Shown here: positions 14,401 to 25,029 of the stretch, one piece after another
Numbering within the stretch: position 1 is the stretch's first letter
Layout of the letters: each line of letters begins with the position of its first letter
From: Sinotaia quadrata
Lineage: Eukaryota > Mollusca > Gastropoda > Architaenioglossa > Viviparidae
Direction of reading: 5' to 3'
DNA: 64,000 bases
Assembly (NCBI GenBank): GCA_028829895.1
Contig: CM054182.1
Span: 15,369,001-15,433,000, forward strand
Notes under the pieces: model-generated
The model's database searches: none
What the model saw: the letters and a program-made list of their open reading frames with translations, nothing else
What the model was told of the DNA's origin: nothing
Translations under genes and position numbers: made by a program

Positions 14401-14903
14401 ACGGGGGTGGAGGGAGGTTGTAACATGAGCGAGCCTCCTTAATCAACAAGGATATTAGAAGTTGTCCACACTACAAACTAATCGCATGTTGATTATAAAG
14501 TTGCAGTTTTAAAATGTGATGCTATGTTTATTGCATGTTTATCACTGGCATATTTTTCATGTTACAAGAACAGAAATAATGCAAGTAGAAATGACCATTA
14601 CTCAACAGTATTAAGAGTTATCCATTAAACTTGCAGAGTTATCTAAGCGCGAGACTTAGTGATGCTCTAGCTCTCTATTACTGTGAATATATCAATGCAT
14701 AGAGATCAGAAAAGACACATAAAAGTAGTTTTTGTTTTCAATGAATGGCCTGCATTCATTACATTTCCTCGTCTGTCATTAATAATGGAGAAACTCACCG
14801 AATCCATATATACTTCTGGATCAACGCGCTGACCAGCACACACAGTTATTCCAAGTACCCAAACAGCTACCATTCCACAAACAATAATTATTTGGGTCTT
14901 CAT
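2462..14903 (-). CDS. LIPA-like: Acid lipase (lysosomal/gastric lipase family), 8 exons, 398 aa
   Basis: Secreted or lysosomal alpha/beta-hydrolase expected to cleave triacylglycerols and cholesteryl esters. Coding exons, 5' to 3' on minus: 14903-14799, 13558-13438, 12736-12538, 10806-10563, 8718-8563, 7582-7511, 3795-3724 and 2689-2462. They sum to 1197 nt with every phase closing, giving 398 residues; human LIPA has 399. Residues 1-24 form a signal peptide. Family landmarks are LQHGL in exon 3, the nucleophile elbow GHSQG (Ser173) in exon 4, SGGQD (Asp346) in exon 8, and NHLDFIWG (His375). The Asp-His spacing of 29 matches gastric lipase (Asp324/His353). All introns use GT-AG. Intron 6 (7510 to 3796) is the longest. 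The lysosomal rather than digestive role is an inference from the upstream CLEAR-type box, and paralogues share the fold. Confidence 0.95.
6100..6855 (-). pseudogene. Possible decayed coding remnant in lipase intron 6
   Basis: Three adjacent minus-strand open frames (6851-6648, 6626-6444, 6374-6183) sit close together in a region otherwise full of stops. They contain acidic runs such as [10 protein letters not shown] and EDSDDTEDE and cysteine-containing stretches of ordinary amino-acid composition. I do not recognise the family. Frameshifts and stops between them mean it is not a functional gene as read. It could be an old transposon ORF or a retrocopy, or chance. Confidence 0.25.
7082..7389. 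mobile_element. hAT-type MITE, 308 bp
   Basis: The ends are inverted copies of CAGTGCTGTCCAA, with further imperfect similarity inward (AAGTGGCC on the left, its complement on the right). The flanks CTCTGATG (7074-7081) and CCCTAATG (7390-7397) match at six of eight positions, as expected of an aged 8-bp hAT target duplication. CA-start termini and the 8-bp duplication fit hAT. It has no coding capacity and is GC-richer than the surrounding intron. It lies in lipase intron 6. Confidence 0.75.
7740..7960. repeat. Short degenerate tandem repeat, about 55-60 bp unit
   Basis: Several imperfect copies of a unit containing AATATCTAGCTATGTTTAA and AACACCA..AGTGCATAA occur in lipase intron 6. The minus-strand 94-codon open frame here (7970-7686) is repeat-derived. 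Confidence 0.6.
8720..8895. repeat. Degenerate tandem repeat, about 40-45 bp unit
   Basis: Three to four copies of a unit with ACCAACCATATTCAATA and AAAATTACAAT lie immediately upstream (in gene sense) of lipase exon 5, within intron 4. Confidence 0.6.
8985..9140. repeat. AT-rich tandem repeat around ATATAGTCAATAGTTTTA
   Basis: The 18-base core ATATAGTCAATAGTTTTA recurs about every 55-65 bases with AT-rich spacers. It is followed by a GC-richer segment (9148-9230) containing GCGTTATATCGAGGG, which looks like a separate dispersed repeat fragment. Confidence 0.55.
11060..11365. repeat. Nested tandem repeat, about 29 bp unit in a 125-130 bp higher-order unit
   Basis: The phrase GCCTAGCCCTAGATTAA followed by AAAATACTCATCTAACTGCC occurs twice about 125 bases apart. 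Within each block a shorter unit of the form (AA)TAAAGTAATCAT...GCC(TA)GG repeats. It lies in lipase intron 3 near exon 4. Confidence 0.65.
12165..12350. repeat. Dispersed repeat, copy 1 (rearranged 3' part)
   Basis: Positions from 12172 match copies at 18040 and 49255 (GGAACTGGTTT..ATTGCATCAGCA, then TCTAGCATATTCTC and ACTCCAACT). The final part, about 12297-12345 (TATAACAATTAAG...GTACTCCTCCACAA), is present in the copy at 18 kb in reverse-complement orientation. One copy has therefore suffered an internal inversion. Confidence 0.7.
12843..13330. repeat. Dispersed repeat in lipase intron 2, partner of 39397-39680
   Basis: Shared phrases in the same order and orientation are CATTCTCTG, GAAGTGCAAAAAA, ACATAAGAAAAGATAAAAAT, TATAAAAATGTTGAT and CAATATAATTATCTCATT. 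The partner lies in MOB1 intron 2. No coding capacity is visible. Confidence 0.7.
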
Positions 14904-15070
14904 TATCTGGTCTGAGCTTTTCCGCCTCGGAATTTCGCGAGCAGCTTAGCTCGAGAAGTGATAAAGGAAATGAGCAAAGCTCGGTTGTTTTTAGTCGTGG
15001 TTTGTGACACATGCGTATGGTTTCACATCGAAGGTTGTTTAGAATTTTATTTAAATAGGTCACATGTAAT

Positions 15071-15079
15071 TCACGTGAC
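15071..15079 (-). promoter_or_regulatory. CLEAR-type E-box upstream of the lipase start
   Basis: On the minus strand this reads GTCACGTGA, matching nine of ten bases of the CLEAR motif GTCACGTGAC, which TFEB/MITF-family factors bind at lysosomal genes. It lies about 170 bases upstream of the lipase ATG at 14903. A second CACGTG sits at 15370-15375. Known biology: LIPA is a TFEB target in mammals and lysosomal lipases respond to HLH-30 in nematodes. An ATG at 15081 overlaps the box and would open an overlapping out-of-frame upstream ORF (15081-14821) only if transcription starts above it. Confidence 0.5.
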
Positions 15080-16640
15080 ATATTCTCCTGTTCTTTGCGA
15101 ACTGATTCAATAAAGCAAGTAGCGCTAATGTATTATTATATTTAAATATAAATATTATATTTAATATCTAGTACAAAAGTAGCTTTGAAAAAATAGTGCG
15201 CCCGGAATTATTGAACTAGACAAAATATATTTATTATTCTTATTTTAATTTAAAAAACATTTAGTTATAGTAAATTAAAATACTCTTTAATACTTACTTG
15301 TATCCTGATTTCAATAAACACATATAACCAATGTAAAATTTAATCATAAACGCTCATCAGCACTATTATCACGTGCATGTTATATTAAGTCAGTCTGATT
15401 TGGGGCACTGCATTTCATCGCATTTAGAAAAATTTAAAGGACAATCGTCCAGATTCACATCTGTAATTCAAGATCTGTATTTTGACTATGTTATTATATT
15501 CATTGTTGTGAAATCGAAATAAGATTTTATTTGGTATGCTACATTCCTCAACGCATGAAATTCTTTTGGTCGAAAACTTTCCAAAACATTATTGTCTATT
15601 GCTCAAGAATTTATAAAAATTTCATTTTGAAGGTCCAAATTCTCCATTCTTCTTCTTACTTGCCACCAGAAGATTCAGGCTATTTAAAAATTAATGTTTT
15701 GCAACAAATATTGCGCTCCGGGATAGCAGTTGCGCTAAACCTACCAAATTGTCAAAATAGTAACATTCTTAGCAAAAGTTTTGTAGATGATAATTATGTG
15801 CCAGTCGTAAGCCGCATAACTCTTGCCGGTAGTGATTAGATTGCCCGCCTTGAACAGATCACTAAGAGGGCGCGTGATTTCTTTCATTGTTCTCAGTACT
15901 CCAGTCCGAAATCCGGTGCGCTTGCTCTTAGAGACTTAGACGGAAACATGGCATTGAACTTCGGCACGACCCAGAACTCCCTCTCTTGTTTGATTGGATT
16001 TCCGCGTTCGCGTCTACTTTTTTCGTGATTTTGCAGATTGTCGCAAGAACCTAAAGAGAGATTTGTTCATAAGGAAGAGATAGCAAAAGCAGAAACATAG
16101 GAAATTATGCAATACTATGGCCACACGAATGATTCACACCTCCATCCAGAATTATGTTCACAAAACACAAGACGAAGAAGAAATCCGGCTATGCCACCCA
16201 CATAATTTTTATGGGCGGTTCTTAATATATGCACCAAATGTCTGACATACCATGGCAACACCAAGGACCCAGCATTAAGGATACTTATAGAACAAGACAA
16301 CAGCCAGCGAGCTTTCTATGTTAACCGGAGGTACTAAGCAATGTTCTCCCCACAACTACCCCGAGGGCAGATGCAACTTGGGTGAAAGTACCGTAGGAAT
16401 CTGAAACTTTTTAAGTTCCCTGGAATTTAATAAGTATTTTTTTTTTTAAAGGACTACACTAGAACAAACCGTACACCTTCACGGATGTAACCGTGCTACA
16501 AAGATTTGTTTGTTGTTATTTCCCCCTTAGAACCCGACTGGAGTGTCTCTGAGAGCCGGATTTTCATTCAACACGCACTAAAACCAGACACACTGCTCTT
16601 CAGAAAATAAACAACTCTACCTTCAGTTGACCGCAGAGTA
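15080..16640. other. Upstream flank of lipase; GC-richer CpG-containing block
   Basis: No supported gene. Positions about 15840-16560 are richer in GC and CpG than the surroundings. An ATG at 15948 opens a short frame beginning MALNFGTTQNS and ending near 16030. This slightly recalls FG-nucleoporin N-termini, but there is no convincing donor or partner exon, so I do not call a gene. Confidence 0.35.
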
Positions 16641-16830
16641 AAAAAAATTACACAATTGTGTACCTAAGCATTACCTAGTATTATGTATGTAAGCATAGTC
16701 TGTAATTGTGTACCTAAGCATTACCTAGTATTATGTATGTAAGCATAGTCTGTAATTGTGTACGTAAGCATTGCTCGTAATTGTATAAATAAACATTGAC
16801 TGTAATTGTATAAATAAGCATCTATATTTA
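16640..16830 (-). repeat. Satellite array (left), core GTAATTGTGTACxTAAGCAT
   Basis: About five units share a core of the form GTAATTGTGTACGTAAGCAT with variable spacers, including a near-perfect duplication of a roughly 60-bp block. The same core appears reverse-complemented at 18190-18335 and 19910-20410, so the left array is inverted relative to the others. Confidence 0.8.
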
Positions 16831-17864
16831 GCAAACCCCCATCTACCCACTTTCTTCTCCAACATAAGGTTATCAATATATGTAAGAAGGCCATAAATTT
16901 ATTAAACCAACAATCAAATATACATATAACCAATACAATGAAAAAGATTACTTGACATAAATATTTCCATGAAACCACATTCGAATAATTTTAATATCTA
17001 TACAGTCTTATATCCTAAAACACAATTCAACAATTTAGTGTCAATACACATCACAGGATAGTTCTTAACAGATAACAGAAATGGAGTTATTAGAGATAAA
17101 TGATAATAGTTTGTACATAACCTGATTTAGGTGCTCTCTCAATAGACTTTCATGCGCATTTTTTTGTAACAAAGCCAAAAATTTATTGTTCAGTTATTAC
17201 TGTCAATTCCACATGATTCCCTCCTCACTTTGTAGAACACCGATTCGATGCTATTTTCTTGAAGCTACCTGGGCGCTTCTTCGCCAAACCAGCTCCCTCA
17301 AGCAGAACAACAATTGTAGCAATTTCCAGTAATTTCCTTGTACTAGAATTTGCTAGATGTAGTCAGCATACCTTGCCACCATGCAAAAGCGTAGTGTATT
17401 CTTTACACTTACACACTCAATAGATACTTCATGCATCTACCAGTCGTAGGGGTTTATAATCAGTAATGCAGAAGATTCAGATAATACAAGGAAAGGTTTC
17501 TTTTTCACTGAAAGATTTAAATAACCAGAGAGCGAACGCTAAGTTTCCAGTTTATTCATTTTCATCTCCATTCTTTCTTATATTCCGGTCTCAACTTACA
17601 GTTTCCTGCAACAGTATTTATTAACCTGATACACACATACAACATAATAGTTTATAAACAGGTTTACTAGAAACAATGTAAAGTGTTTAGCATACTACAT
17701 ATAATCATTATAGTTCACAATTTGTAGGAATAATAGTCTACTCACATAATCCATCTCTATATAAAATGCATGTATAACATATCAATAGCAAAAATGCATG
17801 AACTATTTCTAAGTCCATTCTCTCTCAGTCAGTTAACTCACCATTAAGCTAATGGCTGCCTTTC

Positions 17865-18185
17865 ATGGCTGGACTTCTTGCTACACTAAATTCAAGTGAT
17901 TAGATAATAGAATTCTCTACTGTACAGCAGGTAAACTTTGGATCTCAGCCCATTGGCTGGTTTCGTTCTCTTAAATCTTTCTTTCTCTTTTCGTTCTCTA
18001 AATCTTAAGCATTGAATAATAAAAACTACTCCCAGTTGGAACTGGTTTGGATTGCATCAGCAATTTCTAGCATATTCTCAACTAGAGTTGTTTACTCCAA
18101 CTCTGACACTTACAAAAATATCATCATATGACTACTTGTAATTGTGTGGTGGAGTAAATTTGCCTATCCCTATTTCTAGACTTAA
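17865..18185. repeat. Dispersed repeat, copy 2 (longest)
   Basis: Matches 49113-49375 along most of its length: GGACTTC.TGC.ACAC at the start, ATTCAAGTGATTAGA, TAGAATTCTCT, then GTTGGAACTGGTTT. Its end (GGTGGAGTAAATTTGCC..CCCTATTTCTAGAC) is the reverse complement of the corresponding part of the copy at 12.3 kb. It abuts the satellite array beginning near 18190. Confidence 0.75.
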
Positions 18186-18189
18186 TTGT

Positions 18190-18335
18190 TATAAAAATTG
18201 TCAAAGCTTACACACACAATTACAGTTAATGCTTACACACAAAATTGCATGCAATGTGTACATACACTATTATATATAATGCTTACGTACACAATTATAT
18301 GTAATGCTTACACACACAATTACACAATGTTGTTG
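18190..18335 (+). repeat. Satellite array (middle), core TACGTACACAATTAC
   Basis: About six units of the form ATGCTTACGTACACAATTAC, in the opposite orientation to the array at 16.6 kb and the same orientation as that at 19.9-20.4 kb. Confidence 0.8.
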
Positions 18336-18439
18336 TTTCGATAACTTCTTTGCTCCACAGGAATTGCGTGAAAACCTTTCATCTTCTTGATGTTCTCAGT
18401 TTTTGAATGATTCCCATGGAGCCTTCCTCCCTTTTCTTG

Positions 18440-18960
18440 TATTCAGGGAGGGTAGGTGAAGGTGTTCTGGTGCTTTAGTTAGGGTTTTTTGGGGGGAGGG
18501 GCTTCTGTTCTTTGTTTTGTTGCGACAGTTGTTGATCTATTCCCCCCCTTTTTAATAGTTGCAGGGCTACAGCCTATTTCCCGATGAGTTGGATTTTTTT
18601 AAAGTAGTCGTAGTAGTGGTTGCTTTTGTCTTTGGGTTTGTTTTTTCTGGGCAGGGTAATTAGTAGGAGATAGGGTAAGTTTGTTGATTGATGGAAGTGA
18701 GCGTTTGTGGTTTCGTGAATTTTGTTTATAAGTGTTTTGTGTGGTGAGTGTTGTATTTTCTTGCTCTTTTTTTTTTTTAAATCCTTTTATGGAGTGTGTG
18801 TGCGTTTTGGTTGTCGTTGTAATTGCGGAAGTGGTGTCTTTGAGTCTGTTGTGTGGTTCGTTTTGTCTAAAATTAGTTGTGTTTTTATTATTAATATTAT
18901 TAAAATTGTAGTACTACAGTGAATTTCCCAATGAGTTTGAGACTATCCATATTTTCTACT
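18440..18960. other. G+T-rich strand-asymmetric block
   Basis: For about 500 bases the plus strand is dominated by G and T, with A and C scarce. The phrase CTACAG..ATTTCCC.ATGAGTT occurs near 18567 and again near 18910, so part of the block is duplicated about 345 bases apart. No supported coding frame is present; the plus-strand frame at 18722-18922 is compositional. Confidence 0.55.
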
Positions 18961-19244
18961 GAGTTGCAACTCGGTTGTTTGTTTTTTAATTAAAATTAAT
19001 TGAGTCACAAATGTTCAAATTCATTGTGGGGGTGGACCTACAATTTTGATTTCTGTTCCTTGAATCACAACTCTGACCTGATGCTATATAACTTGACCTT
19101 TGAGTGTATGAAACGCGCATATAATGATGATCATGTGACTTTTGTGTTCAACTTATTTCTTTTCTTGTCTTTCTGTGTGATTCTCACGGCACTTGATGTA
19201 CCCTCCATTTCATTTGCATATTACTCTGACAATTCAACTGATGA

Positions 19245-19707
19245 GCTTCTTTAATACTTGAAGCATGGTAAGGTTGTCATGAAGAGCATGTCTTCTGAGC
19301 TTGTTTGATCTGCAACCATGAAACATTTGAGTGAGAATCTCATCTTTGTCATGAAAGTCACAGTGTTGAGCCAATCTACAAAGTTTGTGTAGAATGTATC
19401 AATGGACTTACCTTCCAACTGAACTGTTTGATTAAAGCCACGTTCTTCTTTTGCATGAAATAGTCTTGCAGGGATTCCTTCATATGCTGCATTATTTTCC
19501 TTTTGCTCCTCACTGAAACTGTCTTAGATGTAAAATCCTTCGCCCATGTAATGAGGTAAAAGTGATTTTTGTTTTCGTTTGTTATCATTGATATCTAAAG
19601 CTGTTAGCATATTCTCAAATATGGAAATCCATTTTTCAAATCTGATACCAGCTGTCTGACAGAATGAAGGAAAATTTGGGAGTGACATCATTCTGTTGTC
19701 CCATTTG
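19245..19707 (-). pseudogene. Ty3-type retrotransposon gag relic
   Basis: Read on the minus strand with frameshifts and a stop, this gives FPSFCQTAGIRFEKWISIFE, then NDNKRKQKSLLPHYMGEG, EERGFNQTVQLEGKSIDTFY and, after a frame change, RLAQHCDFHDKDEILTQMF followed by SNKLRRHALHDNLTML. The order of these motifs (W..FE, LL.Y.G, F....Q..GES.D.F, LA..C.F, DE.......G.....L...L......L) matches the gag capsid region of Ty3/mdg4-type LTR retrotransposons. No zinc knuckle, pol or LTR was identified nearby. It lies between the middle and right satellite arrays. Confidence 0.7.
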
Positions 19708-19909
19708 TCAGTCCCACTACTTGAGTGAATGAAACTAAGTTAAATGTGGCTATCTGCCCAAGATAAAATCACTTACAGTTCATTCCTCATCGCCAAATTA
19801 TTACGTTTGTGCATTTATTTGCATTGACAACATATACACAAGACTTTAACAGTTTTACTTAGAACTTAAACATTGTATGGAACAGTGTAATGGCGGCCAT
19901 ATCGTACAT

Positions 19910-20410
19910 ACACCACTTAGGTACACAATTACATGCAATGATTACGTACACAATTACATGCATTGATTACGCACACAATTACAGGCAATGATTACGTACA
20001 CAATTACAATAAATGCTTACGTATGCAGTTACAGGAGACGATTACTTACACCTTTACAGCTATGATTGCCTACGCTGTTATTACGGATATGACTAAATGT
20101 ATTATCAATTTAACAATTAGTGTACGTACATAATTACACGCTGTGCATATGTACACAATTGTATAAAATGCTTACGTACACAATTGCAACGGACTATTTT
20201 ACGTACACAATTACAAAAAGACTATGTTTACGTACACAATTACAAAAAGACTATGTTTACGTACACAATTACAAAAAGACTATGTTTACGTACACAATTG
20301 CAAAAAGACGTACACAATTACCAAAAATCCACTATGGCTATATACACAATTACAAAAAAAAAACAAAAACACTCTAGGGTTACGTACACAATTACCATGA
20401 ACTATGCTTA
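19910..20410 (+). repeat. Satellite array (right), 29-bp and shorter units
   Basis: About fifteen copies of TACGTACACAATTAC are separated by variable spacers. Between 20201 and 20316 the unit is regular at 29 bp (ACGTACACAATTACAAAAAG plus ACTATGTTT). Two overlapping open frames here are repeat artefacts. The spacer variability resembles a CRISPR layout only superficially; this is animal DNA and the spacers are related to one another. Confidence 0.85.
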
Positions 20411-20899
20411 TGTAATCCAGTTACAGGCTCTGTGTATGAAAGAGACTACTCAGGAACTAAATATTAATACAGCGCAAGATTACATCCCTTATAGTCTGAT
20501 TTAAATAGTAGTTAATCTTATTTTTAAATACGTTTGTTTATATATTTGCAACTGATGGTTGCTCCTACCCAACTGAAATAAATATAACAATGTAATTATA
20601 TTAATGGTGATGATATAAAAAAAAAATGTTGAATAGCAGTCTATTTTCTTAAGTATATGCTTGTGTCGTATGTCACATAATCATTTTTTGTTTACAATGA
20701 TTATGATCAAGATAAAAATACTGCAGCATATTTTATAAGTACTAAAGCATAATTTCTTTAATGTTACTCTATGATCCTACAAATATTAGTGTATAATTCA
20801 ATAGATATTACAGTGTAATTCTGTAAATAACAGAGTATAATTCTATAAATATTACAGCACAACTCTCAAAATATTTCAGCCCTAGAGTTTCTGCCAACC

Positions 20900-21320
20900 G
20901 ATGACGGGTGGAAAATTAAAATATTGCATTGCATGGAACATACTTGAATTTGTTTATAGGAAGGCTTGATTATAAGTCACAAGTGGAAACACCCTTGAAT
21001 ATATTGGACAGTATATCTCAAGGGCGAATGACTTAATATGTAAATAGAAACAGTACATCATAAGATTCAGAAAACATAAACAGGTGACTCAGTTAGTTGC
21101 CTGTTAAATTAATTTCATGATGGAATAAACTCGCCCGTGAAAATGTAATTATAATTTTATGAGTTGTTGTCGTGCAGAATATTAAATATTAGAGTTTAAC
21201 AAGTATATTATTATGCCCATTATACGAGGGTGCGAAATTAAAATGAATGCTTTGCTAGGAACATAAATGAATTTGTTAATTGGAAGCTTGATTATATAAG
21301 TCACATTGAGAGTGAAAATT
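20900..21320. repeat. Direct pair of short repeats about 320 bp apart
   Basis: Positions about 20905-20990 and 21228-21310 share the order GGGTG.(A)AAATTAAAAT, TTGC..GGAACATA, GAATTTGTT.AT.GGAAG and CTTGATTAT(AT)AAGTCACA. They are direct repeats of an unidentified element fragment. Confidence 0.6.
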
Positions 21321-21429
21321 CGAGCAGAATTTAGCAAACGAAATATTATTGTTTCATTTGTAAATTCTCCATGACAAGAGCATGTAGAAAACATTTGATG
21401 ATGTGGATTTGTAAGATTCGTCTGTTGCT

Positions 21430-23750
21430 GTCACCACAAAGCCTCAACATTGTATTAATCAGCGGCTACCAAGAGATGCATTGTTTATTTCAGCTGGCCT
21501 TCTTTCATCATATGATTTGACACTAGTTAGATCTTCGTGTTCATTCTGAAATGCACATATAATTCCCGTCACGAACTGATGGTCATTGACAAGGGCAAGG
21601 GAAATAACGACGGCAAGCTTATCTCTATTCAACGACAAGGTGATCTCTCCACATGAAATCAATAAGCGACCAGATGAACAATTACTGTGAATGTCATCAT
21701 TCACACTGCACCAAGCCAAAGGGAAAGCCCCCAAAATAGGTGAATTGTCAGGCCATTAAAAAACTTAGTATGATTCCAATTAATATTGAGTTTGGAATTT
21801 GGAGATTACAGTCAATTCAAGGATATAATTCTGAAAACTGAAATGGAGGCATTTCCAGAGCCATTATGCCAGTGGAAAAGCTGCAGGGGCCTGACACCAC
21901 ATTATTACATCATCCTTGGGTCTCAAATTATCAAGTTGAAGTTGAGTTCACAACTCAAAATTATTAGCAACAAATGTTTCACACTATAAACTCTTAACAC
22001 AACACATAGCAAAAATTATAGTGTGTTCGCTTTTGATTTCACATCACTTGTAAATATTATTTAATATATCTTAATTAACTCTTTAATTGATCATTAAATG
22101 ATATTAGCTGCATGCAAGCTGCATACTGGATGAATATGTTAATTAGTTAAGAAGAGTAAATAACAGTCATGGATCCTAAAGCAACTTTAACTAATTTGCT
22201 AGTCATTATTATTCTGTTGGATGATTACCCCGTTAAGAGTATTGCAATTATTAATGTAGCGATAGCAGGAGTAGACTAGGCTGTGGGGCTGTTATGATTA
22301 TTAATATAGAATAATTAAACCAATAATATTATTAATCAGTATTTTAAAGCGTCATGTGTAAACCACACACGACGCTATACAAATATGTTTGCATGAGCAA
22401 ATTGGAATAAAATGCTAGAGCTCTTAACATCACAATATAAAAAAAATATTTTTGTTGTTTTAAATTTGAGAGAAAGGAAAATTAAAGTGTCACTGATTAA
22501 AAAGTACGACATCTGACTGGTATCTTTCATTTAATTATGTGATAGATTGTATTACAAGAAGATTGTGGAAACACAACAAATGCAGATCAATCAATCAAAA
22601 CAAGAATTTATTCAAATGATTCAATTTTTTGTTTACTTATGATTTATTTTTGGTTTTAAATTCAAGAGAAAGTAAAATTGAAGTGTCACTGTTTAAAAAA
22701 TGTGACGCATGACTTGTAACTTGCATTTAATTATGTGATATATTATATTACAAGACTGTAGAAACACAACAAACGCGCATCAATCAAAACAAGAATTCAT
22801 TCAAATGATTCAATTTTTTGTTTATTTATGATTTTCTTAAAAAAGATATATCCAAGTGAGGATTTTCTGTTCACAGTGACAACACAGCCTGCATGCAAAA
22901 ATCAATGTGATAAGTGAGCAGTGTAAATATGTGGAATTCATAGCAAAGTTAGAACATCTCAAATTATCTACATTTACAGAAAATTGGACGCAAAGTTGAT
23001 CTTTTCCCTAGGTTGCATTTATAAAAGAAAAAACTTGGCAAAACCCCCCAGCTCTCTCTACGAGGCCGTGTAAAGCTAAAAAAGCAAACTTGTTGCTGAA
23101 GCTCTGACAAGTAAACTAAAAAGCAAAAACATACTGTGATATTTGGAAGGAGGAAAGCTGTTTATATTATTATAATGAAAATAAACAATGAAAACCCATC
23201 CTAATTACAATAATTTAATTTAAATTTTAAAACAAATTCTCATTAATGTGGGCTAATTATCTAATAAGGTCTTTTATAAAGTCAAACTTATTATTCACAC
23301 ACAAACACTGAAAGAAGAAACTCATACCATAAAGACAAGTGAATGCTTTGAGCAAGTCAACTTTTACTTTTAGGATGCCCATCAAAATCAACTGAAAAAA
23401 TTGTCATTTTCTCAACAAAAATAAAGAAATAAAACAAAAGAGAAAAGCAGTTTTGCAACTAAAATTAAACTAAAATCAGCATTCATCCTGTCAGTGAGAT
23501 ATTACATAAAACAAATTAAACTATGTAAAATTATTCATCTGGTTGCACAGAATTATGTGCAATCATTCAGTCTAGTAATTTTTAATAGGTGCTTAGCACA
23601 ACTTTCATTAGTTCATTAGCATTATCAACCCAGTTTTTCTATTTGACTGGCTACAAATTACATAATATATATCACAAACAGCCATGCATTCTAACATTTT
23701 ATTTATTTTAATACCAAAAAAAAAATCATTTTACTCCTTTATTTTTTTAA
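21430..23750. other. Intergenic stretch without recognisable gene
   Basis: Positions 21460-21960 are less AT-rich and hold a 91-codon minus frame and a 67-codon plus frame with no recognised content. Positions about 22480-22640 and 22660-22830 are two copies of the same block (GAGAGAAAG.AAAATT.AAGTGTCACTG, then AACACAACAAA.GC..ATCAATC, AACAAGAATT.ATTCAAATGA). The remainder is AT-rich and featureless to me. Confidence 0.45.
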
Positions 23751-24310
23751 ACACAGCACATGCAGCCAAATAATCTAGTATAGGTACACAGCACATGAGG
23801 TATACAGTACATGTAGTCAAATAATCTACTACAGGTATACAGCATATGTAGTCATATAATTTAGTACATGTATACAGCACATGTAGTCAAATGATCTAAT
23901 ACAGTTTACAGCACATGCAGTCAATCATAAAACAGATACACAGAACATTTAATCAAATAATCTAATACAGATACACAGCATACAGTCAAACAAATCTACT
24001 ACAGGTATACAGCACATGTAGTCAAACAAATCTAGTACAGGTATACAGCACATGTAGTCAAACAAATCTATTATAGGTAAACAGCACATTTAGTCAAACA
24101 AATCTAGTAAAGGTAAACAGCACATGTAGTCAAACAAATATAATACAGGTAAACAGCACATTTAGTCAAACAAATCTTAGTACAGGTAAACAGCACATGT
24201 AGTCAAACAAATCTAGTAAAGGTAAACAGCACAGGTAGTCAAATAATTGAGTACAGGTTTACAGCACATGTAGTCATAGTCAAACAAGCACATGTAGACA
24301 ATCAATCTAG
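23750..24310. repeat. Minisatellite, 35-36 bp unit, about 15 copies
   Basis: Units have the form ACAGCACATGTAGTCAAACA then AATCTAGTACAGGTAT, with substitutions and occasional truncated units. Copies in the middle (about 24000-24240) are the most regular. Confidence 0.85.
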
Positions 24311-25029
24311 TAAAAGTACACACTTCTAGCCAGAAATGACTTTTCAATCAATTAAACCAATTTTACAAGCCACTTATTTAAAACATTCAACAGCCATTTA
24401 ATAATTCAACATGCGTTAACTATTTTTTTTGCAACACATATTAACAAAATCCATGTCAGCCTTAAGTATCCAATAGGTTAATATTTATTAATAGATTTTA
24501 ACTGCACTTGCCCCTTAGATTTACATTAACCACTTCAGTTGTGTGTTACTTTTATATGATTATGTATAGTCATTGCTCAGAGACTGGGATTTTTAAGAGT
24601 GATAGTGTAGCACATCAACCATTCACACCTGACATTTGTTAGAAGTGACTATATGCTAGCTTATTTAAATCTTTCAGACAATTATTATAAATGGCCATAT
24701 TCTAACACATAACAACCATTCAGAGCTACCATCATTTTGTCAAGGTGATGAAATGTTAGCACACCATATTCAACCATCCACTATTAAGCATTCAGACTTT
24801 CATTTTCACAAATGATTGTGTGGTATCATACACCAACCATTCAGATCTGTCACTTTTAGAAGCCAATAAAGTGAATAACATACATCAAATTCTTTACTTT
24901 TACAAATGATTAAATATAGTGATATACTCAGAATATTAGCAACCATTGATGTACAACTTTTGTACACCGAATATAGTTTAGCAAGTGCTTTAACTATATT
25001 AAAATAAGGTCCCATATTCTTTTCTTTCT

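Noticed and set aside
14821..15081. 86-codon minus frame overlapping the lipase start
   Set aside because: Out of frame with the lipase. Its ATG overlaps the CLEAR box and may not be in the transcript; at most an upstream ORF.
20120..20504. Two overlapping plus frames rich in Tyr/Thr/His; CRISPR-like repeat layout
   Set aside because: They come from the TACGTACACAATTAC satellite. The spacers are related to each other, no cas genes exist, and the window is animal nuclear DNA.
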